DNA from: Bacillota bacterium
GTDB taxonomy: Bacteria > Bacillota > Bacilli > Paenibacillales > Paenibacillaceae
Reading direction: 5' to 3'
Length of the DNA stretch: 64,000 bases
Assembly (NCBI GenBank): GCA_023386495.1
Contig: JAEWJS010000152.1
Span: 1 to 64,000 of the forward strand
How positions within the stretch are numbered: the stretch's first letter is position 1; every line of letters begins with the position of its first letter. This document shows, piece after piece, positions 16,977-26,634 of this stretch. The position numbers and the translations under genes are program-made. The notes under the pieces are model-generated. The model saw nothing but the letters and a program-made list of their open reading frames with translations. It was not told where the DNA came from and searched no databases.

Positions 16977-19900
16977 ATGAGGAAAATTATTCTTGCGGGT
17001 TTGGCGTTCATGCTGCTCTGTGCGGTTGTGCCGGCTTCGCTGATCACGCGTGCGGAAGCAGCGGATGAGGATTGGATTGAAGTCGGTACACCTGCGGAAT
17101 TGGATGCCATCCGCAATGATCTGACCTTGAATTATCGTTTAACGGCCGATATCGACCTGAGCGGATACGCGGCAGGTGCGGGGTGGGAGCCGATCGGAGG
17201 GGTTGTGCAACCGTTCACAGGCCGGCTTGACGGCAACGGGTATGCGATCCATAACCTGACGATCAATCGCCCGAGCGCCAATCAACAGGGTTTGTTCGGT
17301 GTTGTCGAGGATGCGGCGATTACCAATCTGTCGCTCTTCAATGTCAATGTTAGCGGCCAGAACACCATTGGCGGCCTTGTATCATGGTCAGACAACGGAT
17401 ACATATCCGCTGTTACCGTGGAAGGTGTCGTGAGAGGTAATGCACACGTCGGGGGCATCGTCGGCGCTCTATACGGAGGCGAACTCACGACTAGCAGTAT
17501 GCACGGAGCTGTGGAGATCGGAAGCGAGCCCGTACCGGTCGAAGACCTCGGCGGGCTGGTCGGTGATCATTATGGCGCGATTACAGGTTCTTATTCCACG
17601 GCTTCGATTCCAGACGCTGCCAACGCTGGAGGGCTGGTCGGGGCTAGTGTGAATAACAACGTCTCCCTCTCCTACTGGGATCGCGACACGAGCGGGAAGT
17701 CGGCTTCCGCAGGAAGCGACGCTTCCTTCGGCAAGACCACAGCTGAGATGAAGCAGCAGGCAACGTATGCTGGCTGGGATTTCACGAATGCGTGGGGCAT
17801 CGTTGAACATGCCACGTATCCGCTCAGCCGCGTTAACTTCGACAAGATCGCATTAGAGTCATTAGTTGTTGCAGACTCGGATGACGGAGAACCCATCACG
17901 TTCGATCGCGAATTCGATGCCGGGTACGGTGTCTATGAGGCGTCCGTATTCTACCGGACAGACGAAATAACGATTACGCCGACGGCAATTGACGACAATT
18001 CAATCATTGCCGTGGAGGGTGATACAGCGCTGCGTAGGGTTGCGCTTGACCCGGGCGCGAATGAGATCGAGATCACGGTGACCCCGGCGTCGGGTCCGCT
18101 AAGCGCAACCTACACATTGACCGTCTACCGGGACGAGGGCACGGCGTCGTCCCCGCATCGGATCGTGAGCGCGGATCAGCTCGTAGCCATCGGTGATGCG
18201 GCAGTGGGCTACGACTTGAGTGATGCCTATGTACTAGAGTCGGATCTTGATCTATCCACCTACTCAGCGGGCGAGGGATGGGAGCCAGTCGGCTCGGCGG
18301 CGTTGCCGTTCACGGGAAGCTTCGATGGACGCGGGCATACCATCCGTAGTCTCACGATCGCTAGGCCTCTGGAAGACGGCGTCGGCTTGTTCGGCGGCGT
18401 CGCGGGAGGAGCCGAATTGAAAGATCTGGCATTGCTTAACGTGAAAGTCGAGGGCAGAGACCAAGCAGGTGCGCTGGTCGGTTCGGCAGAAGGAGCCACA
18501 TTATCGGGTATAACCGTGCGAGGGGAAGTGGACGGTGCCGCGAGCGTCGGCGGCATCGTCGGGTGGACGACCGGGCTGACCGGTGCCCGATTGTCGATGC
18601 AAGGCAGCGTGCAAGCGTCGGAGGACGCGGGCGGATTGGTCGGATCGGCCGATACGTCCAATCCGGTCACGATCGAGCAATCCTATTCGGCGGCGTCCGT
18701 TACCGCTCAATCGGGCGACAGCGGCGGACTGATCGGCACTGCCGGATCTGGCACTGCGGTGACCGGATCATTCTGGGATGTGGAAGCTAGCGGACAGCCG
18801 GCATCACAGGGCGGCGGAATCGGCCACACGACGGAAGAGATGTACGACAGGAGCATCTACACCGGCGTTGGCTGGTCGTTCGGTCCCGGCGGCTGGGCCG
18901 TGACGAATGGCAGCGACTATCCGATGCCGTATGATGCATTCGACAAGGTCCGTCTGTCCGGCTTGGCCGTAACCGTTGCTGGATCGACGGTTAGCGGGTT
19001 CGGAACCTTCGATCCGGGAACCGGCCGTTACGACTTGACGATCGATACACCGGCAGCGAATGTGATTGTCACGGCTGCAGCTGCCGATGCAGGCGCAGCG
19101 GTAGAGATCGACGGCATTGCCGGCAGTACGGGTTCGGTCGGCTTGGGTCTCGACGATAACGTAATCGACGTCATCGTGACGAATGCGGGCTGGCAAGGCA
19201 AGTACCGGCTGCACATCGCGGTACCGACGCCTGCAGCGAACGAAGTAGCGTCTCCGTCTGACGGCTGGTATGGAATCGGCGACAGACTCACATTCTCGGT
19301 GAGCTATGATTTGCCTGTCGATGTCGCGTCGACGCCAAGTCTGCTGCTGACAGTGGGCACAGAGGAGAGGGCAGCGCTGTATGCTGCGTCAGACAGTACC
19401 GCGACATCGCTAACATTCCGGTATACGGTCCAAGCAGGCGATGCGGATGCGGACGGAATCGCATTCGCGGACGATGCCATTGCGATCGAAGCGCCGGCTG
19501 CGATTACGTCGCTGAATGAAGCGGTGCCGACATCGCTGGCAGGTCTGCTGCCGGATCTGAGCGGTATTCGAATCGACGGCGTAGTGCCGACGATCGGACT
19601 GGCACCTTCCATTACGACGCCGACGAAAGACAGCGTCGACGTGGAAGTGACGGCCGACGGCACGGGATCGGCAATCGCCGGCATGAAGTGGGCGGCAGGC
19701 AGCCAGGACGCGGCATACTTCGGAACAGGCGGCTCGGCAATTGCCGGCGATTCGTTCGAGGTGACGGCGAACGGCATATACACCGTCTACGCGGAGGATG
19801 CGGCAGGCAATCGTGCGGTGAACACGATTGAGATTCACAACCTGACGAATGGCGCACCGATGCTCACGCTGACACCTGCAACGACCGAGCCGGTGAACAA

Positions 19901-21689
19901 TGGCGTCGTGGTTACGGTGACGGCGCAGGCTAGCGGCGAAGCGTCAGGCAATGCGATAACGGCATTACGATGGGCGGCAGGCAATCAGGATCGCACGTAC
20001 TTTGCTACGGGAGGGACGGCGATTACCGGCGGCTCGTTCACGGCAGAGGCAAACGGCACCTATACGGTCTATGCAGCGGATACCGCTGGCAATGACGCTA
20101 TAGGCACGGTTACGATCGGCAATATTACGACAGCGCTACCGGTACTGACGCTGACGCCAGCGACGACCGATCTTGTGAACACCGGCATCGAGGTGTCGGT
20201 CGGCGCGGAGGCAAGCGACGAAGCGGCAGGCAATGCCGTCGCGGCATTGAAGTGGGCGGCGGGCAGCCGGAATGCAGCCTATTTCGGATCGGGCGGCGGC
20301 ACAGCCGTGACCGGCGGCTCGTTCGCGGCAACGGCGAACGGCACCTACACGGTCTATGCTGTGGATGCCGCAGGCAACGAGACGGTCACCTCAGTTACGA
20401 TCGACAATATCGTGACGGAAGGGCCTGCGATCACCGTGGCCATTGATCCGGCTGGCAGTACGACCTCACCGGTGACTGTCGCCGTGACCGCAGCGGCGAA
20501 TAGAGCGGATCGAGGCAACACGGTGGCATTGCTGAAGTGGGCGGCCGGAGAGCTGGACGCTGCGGCCATGGCCGATCCAGCGACAGGAAGCGAGCTGGCA
20601 AGCGGGGACTCGTTCCAGGTAACCGCGAATGGAACATTCACGCTCTATGCCGTCGATGCGCTGGGCAATGCGCATACGGAAACAATCGTCATCGCGAATA
20701 TTAGGACGCCGTCCTCGACCTCTGCCCCATACGTAGGCGATCCGAATGTCTACCGGTTCTTGCTTACGCCGGGTCAGCCCTATACGTTGCTCGTAGAAGG
20801 GATGACGCTGCGTATTCCGGCCGGAGCGATCGACCGCAGCATGACGATTACAATAGAAGTCATTAAGGAAGCTTCGGACGAGAGGGAGATCGACGCGGGT
20901 CTGAGGCCTCTAAGCAAGCAATACGAAATGACGAAGAATAGCCAGGACCCATTCAAGGTTCCTGTCATGCTGGAGTTCCAGCGGGATGACTCCGGCCTGC
21001 AAGAGGACGAACGGCCGGCTGTGTATTTTTATGATGAAGAAGCTAAGCGGTGGGTGGTTCTCCCGAGTACGGCTGACGCAGCGAAGATCACGGGAGAGAC
21101 GGATCATTTTACGCGGTTCGCGGTGCTGGCAGCTCCTGTTCCGGTTGTAGCGGGGCTAACGGATCTAGCCGGGCATTGGGCGGAAGGGGCAATCCGAGAA
21201 GCGGTTGCGGAGGAGATCGTGCTCGGCTATCCCGATGGAACGTTCCTCCCGGACAAGTCCGTCTCGCGGGCAGAGTTCTCGCTTCTGCTGCACCGTCTGC
21301 TCGGATGGCCGGCTGGGCCGGCATCGGCGTTCGCAGATCAACGAGATGTGCCCGAGTGGGCGGAGGAAGCGGTGGCGGCAGCGGTACAGGCTGGGGTCGT
21401 CGGCGGCTATCCGGATAACAGCTTCAAGCCGAATGCGCGCGTTAACCGGACGGAAGCGGCGATGATGCTCGTCAGGGCGGCAGAAGTTCCGGTTGTAGCG
21501 TCGACCGAAGCGACGTTCGCGGACTATAAGGACATAAGCGTGTGGGCCCAAGGCAGCATTGCTGCGGCGTACGAAGCGGGACTCATTCAAGGCCAGGCCG
21601 GCAACCGGTTCAATCCGGCTGCTGACCTGACGAGGGCAGAAGCAGTCGTCATGCTATTGCGGCTGCGAGATTATTTGCTAGAGCATTAA
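16977..21689 (+). CDS. Giant SLH-domain surface protein with GLUG and Ig-like repeats
   Basis: ATG 16977 (AGGAGAG about 9 nt upstream) gives 1570 residues. A signal peptide (about 1-29) is followed by two blocks of GLUG-type beta repeats (about 90-240 and 410-600), each with a cadherin-like sandwich after it (about 290-385 and 655-745). Four Ig-like repeats of about 85-95 residues follow (nt ~19600-20700), sharing LKWAAG...GGSF...ANGTYTVYA.D.AGN. A ZU5-like segment (nt ~20740-21110) leads to three SLH repeats (about 1393-1565) that anchor it to wall polymer. No catalytic motif was seen, so an adhesin or S-layer-associated role is inferred. secA2 lies directly downstream. Confidence 0.88.
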   Translation: MRKIILAGLAFMLLCAVVPASLITRAEAADEDWIEVGTPAELDAIRNDLTLNYRLTADIDLSGYAAGAGWEPIGGVVQPFTGRLDGNGYAIHNLTINRPSANQQGLFGVVEDAAITNLSLFNVNVSGQNTIGGLVSWSDNGYISAVTVEGVVRGNAHVGGIVGALYGGELTTSSMHGAVEIGSEPVPVEDLGGLVGDHYGAITGSYSTASIPDAANAGGLVGASVNNNVSLSYWDRDTSGKSASAGSDASFGKTTAEMKQQATYAGWDFTNAWGIVEHATYPLSRVNFDKIALESLVVADSDDGEPITFDREFDAGYGVYEASVFYRTDEITITPTAIDDNSIIAVEGDTALRRVALDPGANEIEITVTPASGPLSATYTLTVYRDEGTASSPHRIVSADQLVAIGDAAVGYDLSDAYVLESDLDLSTYSAGEGWEPVGSAALPFTGSFDGRGHTIRSLTIARPLEDGVGLFGGVAGGAELKDLALLNVKVEGRDQAGALVGSAEGATLSGITVRGEVDGAASVGGIVGWTTGLTGARLSMQGSVQASEDAGGLVGSADTSNPVTIEQSYSAASVTAQSGDSGGLIGTAGSGTAVTGSFWDVEASGQPASQGGGIGHTTEEMYDRSIYTGVGWSFGPGGWAVTNGSDYPMPYDAFDKVRLSGLAVTVAGSTVSGFGTFDPGTGRYDLTIDTPAANVIVTAAAADAGAAVEIDGIAGSTGSVGLGLDDNVIDVIVTNAGWQGKYRLHIAVPTPAANEVASPSDGWYGIGDRLTFSVSYDLPVDVASTPSLLLTVGTEERAALYAASDSTATSLTFRYTVQAGDADADGIAFADDAIAIEAPAAITSLNEAVPTSLAGLLPDLSGIRIDGVVPTIGLAPSITTPTKDSVDVEVTADGTGSAIAGMKWAAGSQDAAYFGTGGSAIAGDSFEVTANGIYTVYAEDAAGNRAVNTIEIHNLTNGAPMLTLTPATTEPVNNGVVVTVTAQASGEASGNAITALRWAAGNQDRTYFATGGTAITGGSFTAEANGTYTVYAADTAGNDAIGTVTIGNITTALPVLTLTPATTDLVNTGIEVSVGAEASDEAAGNAVAALKWAAGSRNAAYFGSGGGTAVTGGSFAATANGTYTVYAVDAAGNETVTSVTIDNIVTEGPAITVAIDPAGSTTSPVTVAVTAAANRADRGNTVALLKWAAGELDAAAMADPATGSELASGDSFQVTANGTFTLYAVDALGNAHTETIVIANIRTPSSTSAPYVGDPNVYRFLLTPGQPYTLLVEGMTLRIPAGAIDRSMTITIEVIKEASDEREIDAGLRPLSKQYEMTKNSQDPFKVPVMLEFQRDDSGLQEDERPAVYFYDEEAKRWVVLPSTADAAKITGETDHFTRFAVLAAPVPVVAGLTDLAGHWAEGAIREAVAEEIVLGYPDGTFLPDKSVSRAEFSLLLHRLLGWPAGPASAFADQRDVPEWAEEAVAAAVQAGVVGGYPDNSFKPNARVNRTEAAMMLVRAAEVPVVASTEATFADYKDISVWAQGSIAAAYEAGLIQGQAGNRFNPAADLTRAEAVVMLLRLRDYLLEH

Positions 21690-21700
21690 ACGGACATACA

Positions 21701-21738
21701 AGAGGCTGCCGCTCAACATTTGCGGCGGTCTCTTTTTC
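21701..21738 (+). terminator. Terminator after the SLH gene
   Basis: A 12-bp stem (21701-21712 with 21722-21733, two G-T pairs) is followed by TTTTT. Confidence 0.85.
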
Positions 21739-21815
21739 AACTTCTTGCAATATTCTAGCAATTATTGAAATAATAGCAGAAATCGCTAACGATCTGCGGG
21801 GAGGGAACAATTCCG

Positions 21816-24104
21816 ATGAATCTGACCTTCAATAGGATGCAGCATGTCAAAGACCGGTATAGCCAGCATAAGCTGAAAATCTATCGGGACAAGGTGGAAC
21901 GCATACGGGGACGGGAATTGCAAGCGTGGGACGAGGAGCAGCTTCAAGCGGAATCCTGCCGGCTGCAGAGAGAAGCGCGATCGGGTACGCCTCTGGACGA
22001 GCTGCTGATCGATGCCTATGCACTGGTCTGCGAGGCAGCGAAGCGGCAGCTGGGGCTTGCGCCTTACGATGTTCAGATTATGGCAGCAATCGCCCTGCAC
22101 GAGGGGAACTTAATCGAGCAGCACACCGGCGAAGGCAAGACGCTCTCTGCGGTCATGCCTGCTTATCTGAACGCGCTGACCGGCGAAGGCGTGCATGTGC
22201 TGACGTTTAACGATTACCTTGCCCGCCGAGATGCCGAGTGGATGGGCCCGATCTACGGCTCCCTTGGCTTAACGGTCGAGTCGGTACAAGCGAGCATGAG
22301 CCTATCCGGGAAAAGGGCAGCGTACGCAGCGGATATTACGTATGTTACGGCAAAAGAAGCGGGGTTCGACTACCTGCGCGACACGATTGCACTGACGAAG
22401 GCCGATATCGTACATCGGCCTTTCCGCTACGCGATCGTCGATGAGGCGGATTCGCTGCTGCTCGATGAAGCGCGGGTGCCGCTCGTGATCGCCGGCGACC
22501 CGGACTCGTCCATGCGTGATTGCAGTCATCTTGCAGAGGTAGTACGGCAGCTGGAGCCTGATGCGCATTACGTCTTCGACGAGTTTAAGCGGAATGTCTA
22601 TTTGAATGAAGCCGGCGCCGCTCGGGCGGAAGCGCTGCTGGACTGCGGCAATTTGTATGACAGCCATAACAATGAGTTGTTAACCTCGTTAAACTGTGCG
22701 CTGCATGCGGAGACGTTATTGAGAAGAGACGTCGATTACATCGTGCGGGACGATCGAATCGAACTGATCGATGAATATACCGGACGCGTGGCGGCGAATC
22801 GATATTTGCCGGAGGGGCTTCAATCCGCGCTAGCAGCCAAGGAAGGACTGCAGGGGCACGGCGGCGGGAAAATTCTTGGGACGATTACGTTTCAACACTT
22901 CATTCGCCTATACCCGAAGCTGTGCGGCATGACGGCTACGGCGCAGGCTTCCGCGTTGGAATTCGAGGAGATGTATGGGCTGCAGGTTGTCCCGATCCCG
23001 CAGAACCGGCCCAGCATTCGAATCGACCATCCGCACCGGGTCTATACCCATAGAGAAGCCAAGCTGAAGGCACTCGTAAGAGACATCTCCACCGTCCATG
23101 CGACCGGGCGTCCCATTCTTATCGGCACATCCAGTGTCGAGGAATCTGCGACCTTGGCGGCTGCGCTCGAGGCAGCCCATGTACCTTGCCATGTGCTCAA
23201 TGCGAAGAACGATGCCGAAGAAGCGGCGGTCATCGCCCGAGCGGGGGAGATGGGCGCCGTGACGGTATCGACGAACATGGCGGGACGCGGTGTCGACATT
23301 CGGCTCGGCAGCGGCAGCCCCTCGCAAGCAGAGGCTGTAGTCAAGCTGGGCGGCTTGTATGTGATCGGGACGCAAGTGAATGAGAGCGTGAGAATCGACG
23401 ATCAGTTGCGCGGGCGTTCCGGCCGGCAGGGGGATCCGGGGGAATCTGTCTTCTATGTTAGCTTGGAGGACGCACTGCTGCTTCAATTCGGCATCGATAA
23501 GTGGGTTCGAGCTCATAGACAGGAAGAAGCGATCGAAGAGCCGGCACTCCATCATAAAATCTCCCACCTTCAACGTGTGGCGATGGCGCAAACCGCCCAT
23601 ATCCGCAAGGAACTGAACGCCTATTCGGATATGATCGAGGACCAGAGGCAGCTGCTCTATCAGGAGCGGCTCGAGATTCTGAACGGGAAGAAGCCGATGA
23701 GTCCCGCCGAGCAGCGGGTGCGGCTCTATGCGATCGATGAATGCTGGGCAGATCATCTGGCATACGCATCTTACATTCGCGAGAGCATCCACTTGGAGAG
23801 TCTGGCCAGCCGCAATCCAATCGATGAATATCATGAGCAAATCACCGAAGCCTACGAGCAAATTACGGCAACTGTAAATCGCGAGTCGGAGAATATGCTG
23901 AAGAAGCTGGACGGATCGAATGATCCGGATGGATGGGCGGCGCTTGGTCTGAAGAGCCGTTCCTCCACGAGGACTTATATTATGAATGACCAATACATTC
24001 AGAACAATCGCAGCTCATGGACCGCAGGGACCATCTTGGCTTACTACCTCCGCAATGCATTGCGATTGGTATTGTGGCCGGTACATAAGCTGCCCCGATA
24101 TTAA
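21816..24104 (+). CDS. secA2: Accessory preprotein translocase ATPase SecA2-like
   Basis: SecA drives proteins through SecYEG using ATP. This copy has 762 residues, shorter than housekeeping SecA (about 840). The motor motifs are intact: Walker A HTGEGKT (about 104), DEAD-type box VDEADSLLLDEA (about 208), LIGTSSVEES, and the helicase motif RIDDQLRGRSGRQGDPG (about 527). The C-terminal cysteine-rich zinc motif of the main SecA is missing; the protein ends in a short hydrophobic/basic tail. ATG 21816 has GGGGAGGG upstream. Accessory SecA2 proteins export specific surface proteins, including SLH proteins in B. anthracis. The SLH gene just upstream suggests the same here, but they are separated by a terminator. 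Confidence 0.85.
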   Translation: MNLTFNRMQHVKDRYSQHKLKIYRDKVERIRGRELQAWDEEQLQAESCRLQREARSGTPLDELLIDAYALVCEAAKRQLGLAPYDVQIMAAIALHEGNLIEQHTGEGKTLSAVMPAYLNALTGEGVHVLTFNDYLARRDAEWMGPIYGSLGLTVESVQASMSLSGKRAAYAADITYVTAKEAGFDYLRDTIALTKADIVHRPFRYAIVDEADSLLLDEARVPLVIAGDPDSSMRDCSHLAEVVRQLEPDAHYVFDEFKRNVYLNEAGAARAEALLDCGNLYDSHNNELLTSLNCALHAETLLRRDVDYIVRDDRIELIDEYTGRVAANRYLPEGLQSALAAKEGLQGHGGGKILGTITFQHFIRLYPKLCGMTATAQASALEFEEMYGLQVVPIPQNRPSIRIDHPHRVYTHREAKLKALVRDISTVHATGRPILIGTSSVEESATLAAALEAAHVPCHVLNAKNDAEEAAVIARAGEMGAVTVSTNMAGRGVDIRLGSGSPSQAEAVVKLGGLYVIGTQVNESVRIDDQLRGRSGRQGDPGESVFYVSLEDALLLQFGIDKWVRAHRQEEAIEEPALHHKISHLQRVAMAQTAHIRKELNAYSDMIEDQRQLLYQERLEILNGKKPMSPAEQRVRLYAIDECWADHLAYASYIRESIHLESLASRNPIDEYHEQITEAYEQITATVNRESENMLKKLDGSNDPDGWAALGLKSRSSTRTYIMNDQYIQNNRSSWTAGTILAYYLRNALRLVLWPVHKLPRY

Positions 24105-24118
24105 GACGCAGTATAAGA

Positions 24119-24150
24119 CCGGGCCGTCCTTCATCGTAAGGGCGGCCCGG
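24119..24150. terminator. Probable bidirectional terminator
   Basis: CCGGGCCGTCC (24119-24129) pairs over 11 bp with 24140-24150, between the convergent secA2 and VOC genes. The tails are only partly T-rich on either strand. Confidence 0.6.
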
Positions 24151-24171
24151 CTTGCGCGTAAGAACGAATAG

Positions 24172-25515
24172 TTAATAACGATAAATATTGAACCGATTGC
24201 CGTCCGGGTCGTAGAAGTGGAACCAAGAGAAGCCGTGGATCGGCGGATTGCCGGAAATTTCGGACACCGGTACGCCGTGCTCGCGTAAGTAGCGATGATA
24301 GCTCTCGAACTTCCACTTGTCGTGCACGACGCAATAGGGACGAGCCGGGCCGTTGATCGGTTCGGTCGAGGCGCCGCTCGGCAGCTGCTCCAGCCACCAT
24401 AGCGAGCGGCCGTGATGGTGCTCCACCCCGAGCTGCATCAGCGCGGCATCGCTTCCCGAGTCCCGTTCGACAAGCTCCATGCCGACGAATTGCTCATACC
24501 ACTTCACGGCAGCCTCCAGATCGGACACGCCGATGCGGATCCAGCCCGGGGTTAGCAGCGCGCCGGAATCGTCCTCCAGCTCCGGCCAGCCGCAGACGGT
24601 CAGCCGCGTACCCTCCCATGCCCAGAGATCGAAGTAATGCCGCCCTCCCGGACCGGAATAGATATCCGACACGCGGACGCCATCGCCGGCCAGCTGCCGG
24701 TGCGCCTCTACGATATCCCTCGTGTTCCAGCACCAGCGGACATGGGGATCCGGACCGCCGCGATCCGCGAACAAGTGATGCAGCTTGCGGCTCGTTCGTA
24801 CCGACTTCAGCCATGTGCCGAAGGCGAGCTGCGTGATCTTCTCTTCGTCGGCTTGCTCGTCCTGCCGCCAATCGTAAGTGGGGTCGCTCTTCCACTTGAA
24901 GCGGGACGTAAACCATGCGACAGCATCCGCATGGTGGTCCCATAGCACGTCGATCTGACCGCCGTCGAAGTTCAGGGAGGGTACTGCCGCAGGCAGCAAC
25001 TCCACTTGCTCCTTGCGCAGCGTGACCGGGAAGACGAGGTCAGTCTGCGATTCCGGATGCTGGATCCCCTTGAAGCGTGCATCGTACTGCTGATAATGCC
25101 AAGGATGCGCTTCCCGGTAGTCGGACATCGGGAGCCAGCGCTTCAAGAAGAAGTCGTACGATTGCCGAATGCGGGAGATCGGGCCGACATGCGTGACCAC
25201 GGCTGCCTGCACCTCCGGCAGGGTGATGACCTCCAGCCCTTCCGGCGCGGCCGTCCCCGACTCCGTCTCGATGCAGGCGAACATGGCGAAGGGCATGCTC
25301 GGCTCGAAGTCGGCGGGGTAGAAGGAATAGAAATAGAGGATCTTGTCATAGAAGCCGTTCTCGTCTTTCCAGGCGCTGAATCGCCCGATCAACTGGCCGC
25401 CGACATTCTTCTTATGGTCTTCGGAGAAGGTTGTCTCGACTCTCATCCCGAGCAAAGTGCGTTCGGAGACCGTCGTCATGCGAACGGTCGGTTCTTGCTT
25501 CACGGTGCGTGCCAT
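24172..25515 (-). CDS. GyrI-like effector-binding domain fused to two VOC (glyoxalase-fold) domains
   Basis: Start at 25515 (MARTVKQEP) is chosen because AGGTGGG lies 7 nt upstream; the ATG at 25536 has no site. The 447 residues comprise a GyrI/SOUL-like ligand-binding domain (about 8-185), a VOC half-module (about 190-325) and a second VOC module (about 325-447) ending FHFYDPDGNRFNIYRY, the usual metal-binding end of the fold. It shares the GyrI-like domain type with the AraC regulator just upstream, whose stop is 22 nt away; the two are likely one operon. A drug-binding or resistance role is plausible but unproven. Confidence 0.75.
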   Translation of the reverse strand: MARTVKQEPTVRMTTVSERTLLGMRVETTFSEDHKKNVGGQLIGRFSAWKDENGFYDKILYFYSFYPADFEPSMPFAMFACIETESGTAAPEGLEVITLPEVQAAVVTHVGPISRIRQSYDFFLKRWLPMSDYREAHPWHYQQYDARFKGIQHPESQTDLVFPVTLRKEQVELLPAAVPSLNFDGGQIDVLWDHHADAVAWFTSRFKWKSDPTYDWRQDEQADEEKITQLAFGTWLKSVRTSRKLHHLFADRGGPDPHVRWCWNTRDIVEAHRQLAGDGVRVSDIYSGPGGRHYFDLWAWEGTRLTVCGWPELEDDSGALLTPGWIRIGVSDLEAAVKWYEQFVGMELVERDSGSDAALMQLGVEHHHGRSLWWLEQLPSGASTEPINGPARPYCVVHDKWKFESYHRYLREHGVPVSEISGNPPIHGFSWFHFYDPDGNRFNIYRY

Positions 25516-25537
25516 AGACTGTCCCACCTGTCTCATG

Positions 25538-26506
25538 TTATGGTCGTTCTTCTATCGGGATGCAGTAGTCCGCAGTACCGGGATAGCCGTGCTCGAATGC
25601 CGCCGCCGAGCCGTAGATGACCAGGCAAGCCCCTTCCCCGAGTCCGTAACCGCTGGCGGGCAGCCACTCGCGGTAGAAGGCGTCCAGGACAGCGTGCATC
25701 TCGTCCAGACGGGTAGACAGCCGGATCATGGCGTATAGGCCGCCGGGCAGGTCCGCAGCCGGCAGATCGGCTTCCGCCAATTCGGCGTTATCGGCGACGG
25801 CTGCGCACGCATCGAGCCGATAACGGAAGACGCCGCTTGGCATCGGCAAGAGCTCCTGCGAGCTGCCGATCATGAGCGTCTGGAACGGTCGGCGGTGCCT
25901 GCCTGCTGCTTGGGCCGCGACTTGCCGGAACGTGCGGGTCAGCCGTTCCTGGAGCATCTCCTCCGTGCCGCTGCCTAGCAGGGGGCGGTAGAGTACGCGG
26001 TACTGCGGAAGCTGCTTGATCGTGACTTTGAGCGTTCGAACCGGTTCGATAGCGGAGCGGCCGTTCTCCTGTCTCTTATTGTAATAGGTCGTGGCAAAAT
26101 ATCTTTCGTAAAACTTGCGGTCCGCTATACAAATCTTGCGATCCCCCTGAACGCGCCTCCGATATGCCGTAGGCGTCTCGCCGATCCGAGTCTTGAAAGC
26201 GCGAGAGAAGTCGCTCGGCGAATGAAAGCCGGCCCGCTCGGCAACCTCCGTCATCGTGAGCAGCGGATAATGGTCGAGATACTTCCGGACGAGGCACATG
26301 CGGCGCTCCAGCACATAGTCGCCCAGCGTCATGCCGGTAACCGACTTGAACAGCCTGTGAAAATGGTATGGCGAATAAGAGGCCATGGCGGACAGCTCGT
26401 CCAGCGTAAGCTTCTCATGCAGATGCGTGTCGATATGGTGCATGATGCGGTAGACGGGCTGCGCGGCTGCGATCGTCTCCTCATGCGCGGTATGTTGCGG
26501 ATCCAT
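25538..26506 (-). CDS. AraC-family regulator with GyrI-like ligand-binding domain
   Basis: The start at 26506 (MDPQHTAHEE) follows GGAGGT by 7 nt; an earlier ATG at 26584 lacks a site. The 322 residues begin with a double helix-turn-helix of AraC type (about 15-120; SPYHFHRLFK, then HSPSDFSRAFK) and end with a GyrI-like effector-binding domain (about 160-320), the Rob/BmrR-style arrangement in which small drugs bind the C-terminal part. It is divergent from a DUF3817-MFS transporter gene and upstream of the GyrI-VOC gene, which suggests it senses a compound handled by these neighbours. Confidence 0.9.
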   Translation of the reverse strand: MDPQHTAHEETIAAAQPVYRIMHHIDTHLHEKLTLDELSAMASYSPYHFHRLFKSVTGMTLGDYVLERRMCLVRKYLDHYPLLTMTEVAERAGFHSPSDFSRAFKTRIGETPTAYRRRVQGDRKICIADRKFYERYFATTYYNKRQENGRSAIEPVRTLKVTIKQLPQYRVLYRPLLGSGTEEMLQERLTRTFRQVAAQAAGRHRRPFQTLMIGSSQELLPMPSGVFRYRLDACAAVADNAELAEADLPAADLPGGLYAMIRLSTRLDEMHAVLDAFYREWLPASGYGLGEGACLVIYGSAAAFEHGYPGTADYCIPIEERP

Positions 26507-26634
26507 TGAAGTGACCTCCAGTTGGCTCGATGCTTGTAAAATTCTCCATATCGTCGATGTTCTCCTTCCTCCGAGCAGCTCCATGCTGCCGATATGGTGT
26601 ACAATGTAGGTAGAGTCGCGGAAGGAGATTGTAC

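Noticed and set aside
22908..23993. Minus-strand open frame (361 codons) inside secA2
   Set aside because: Antisense shadow of the SecA motor domain with biased composition and no motif.
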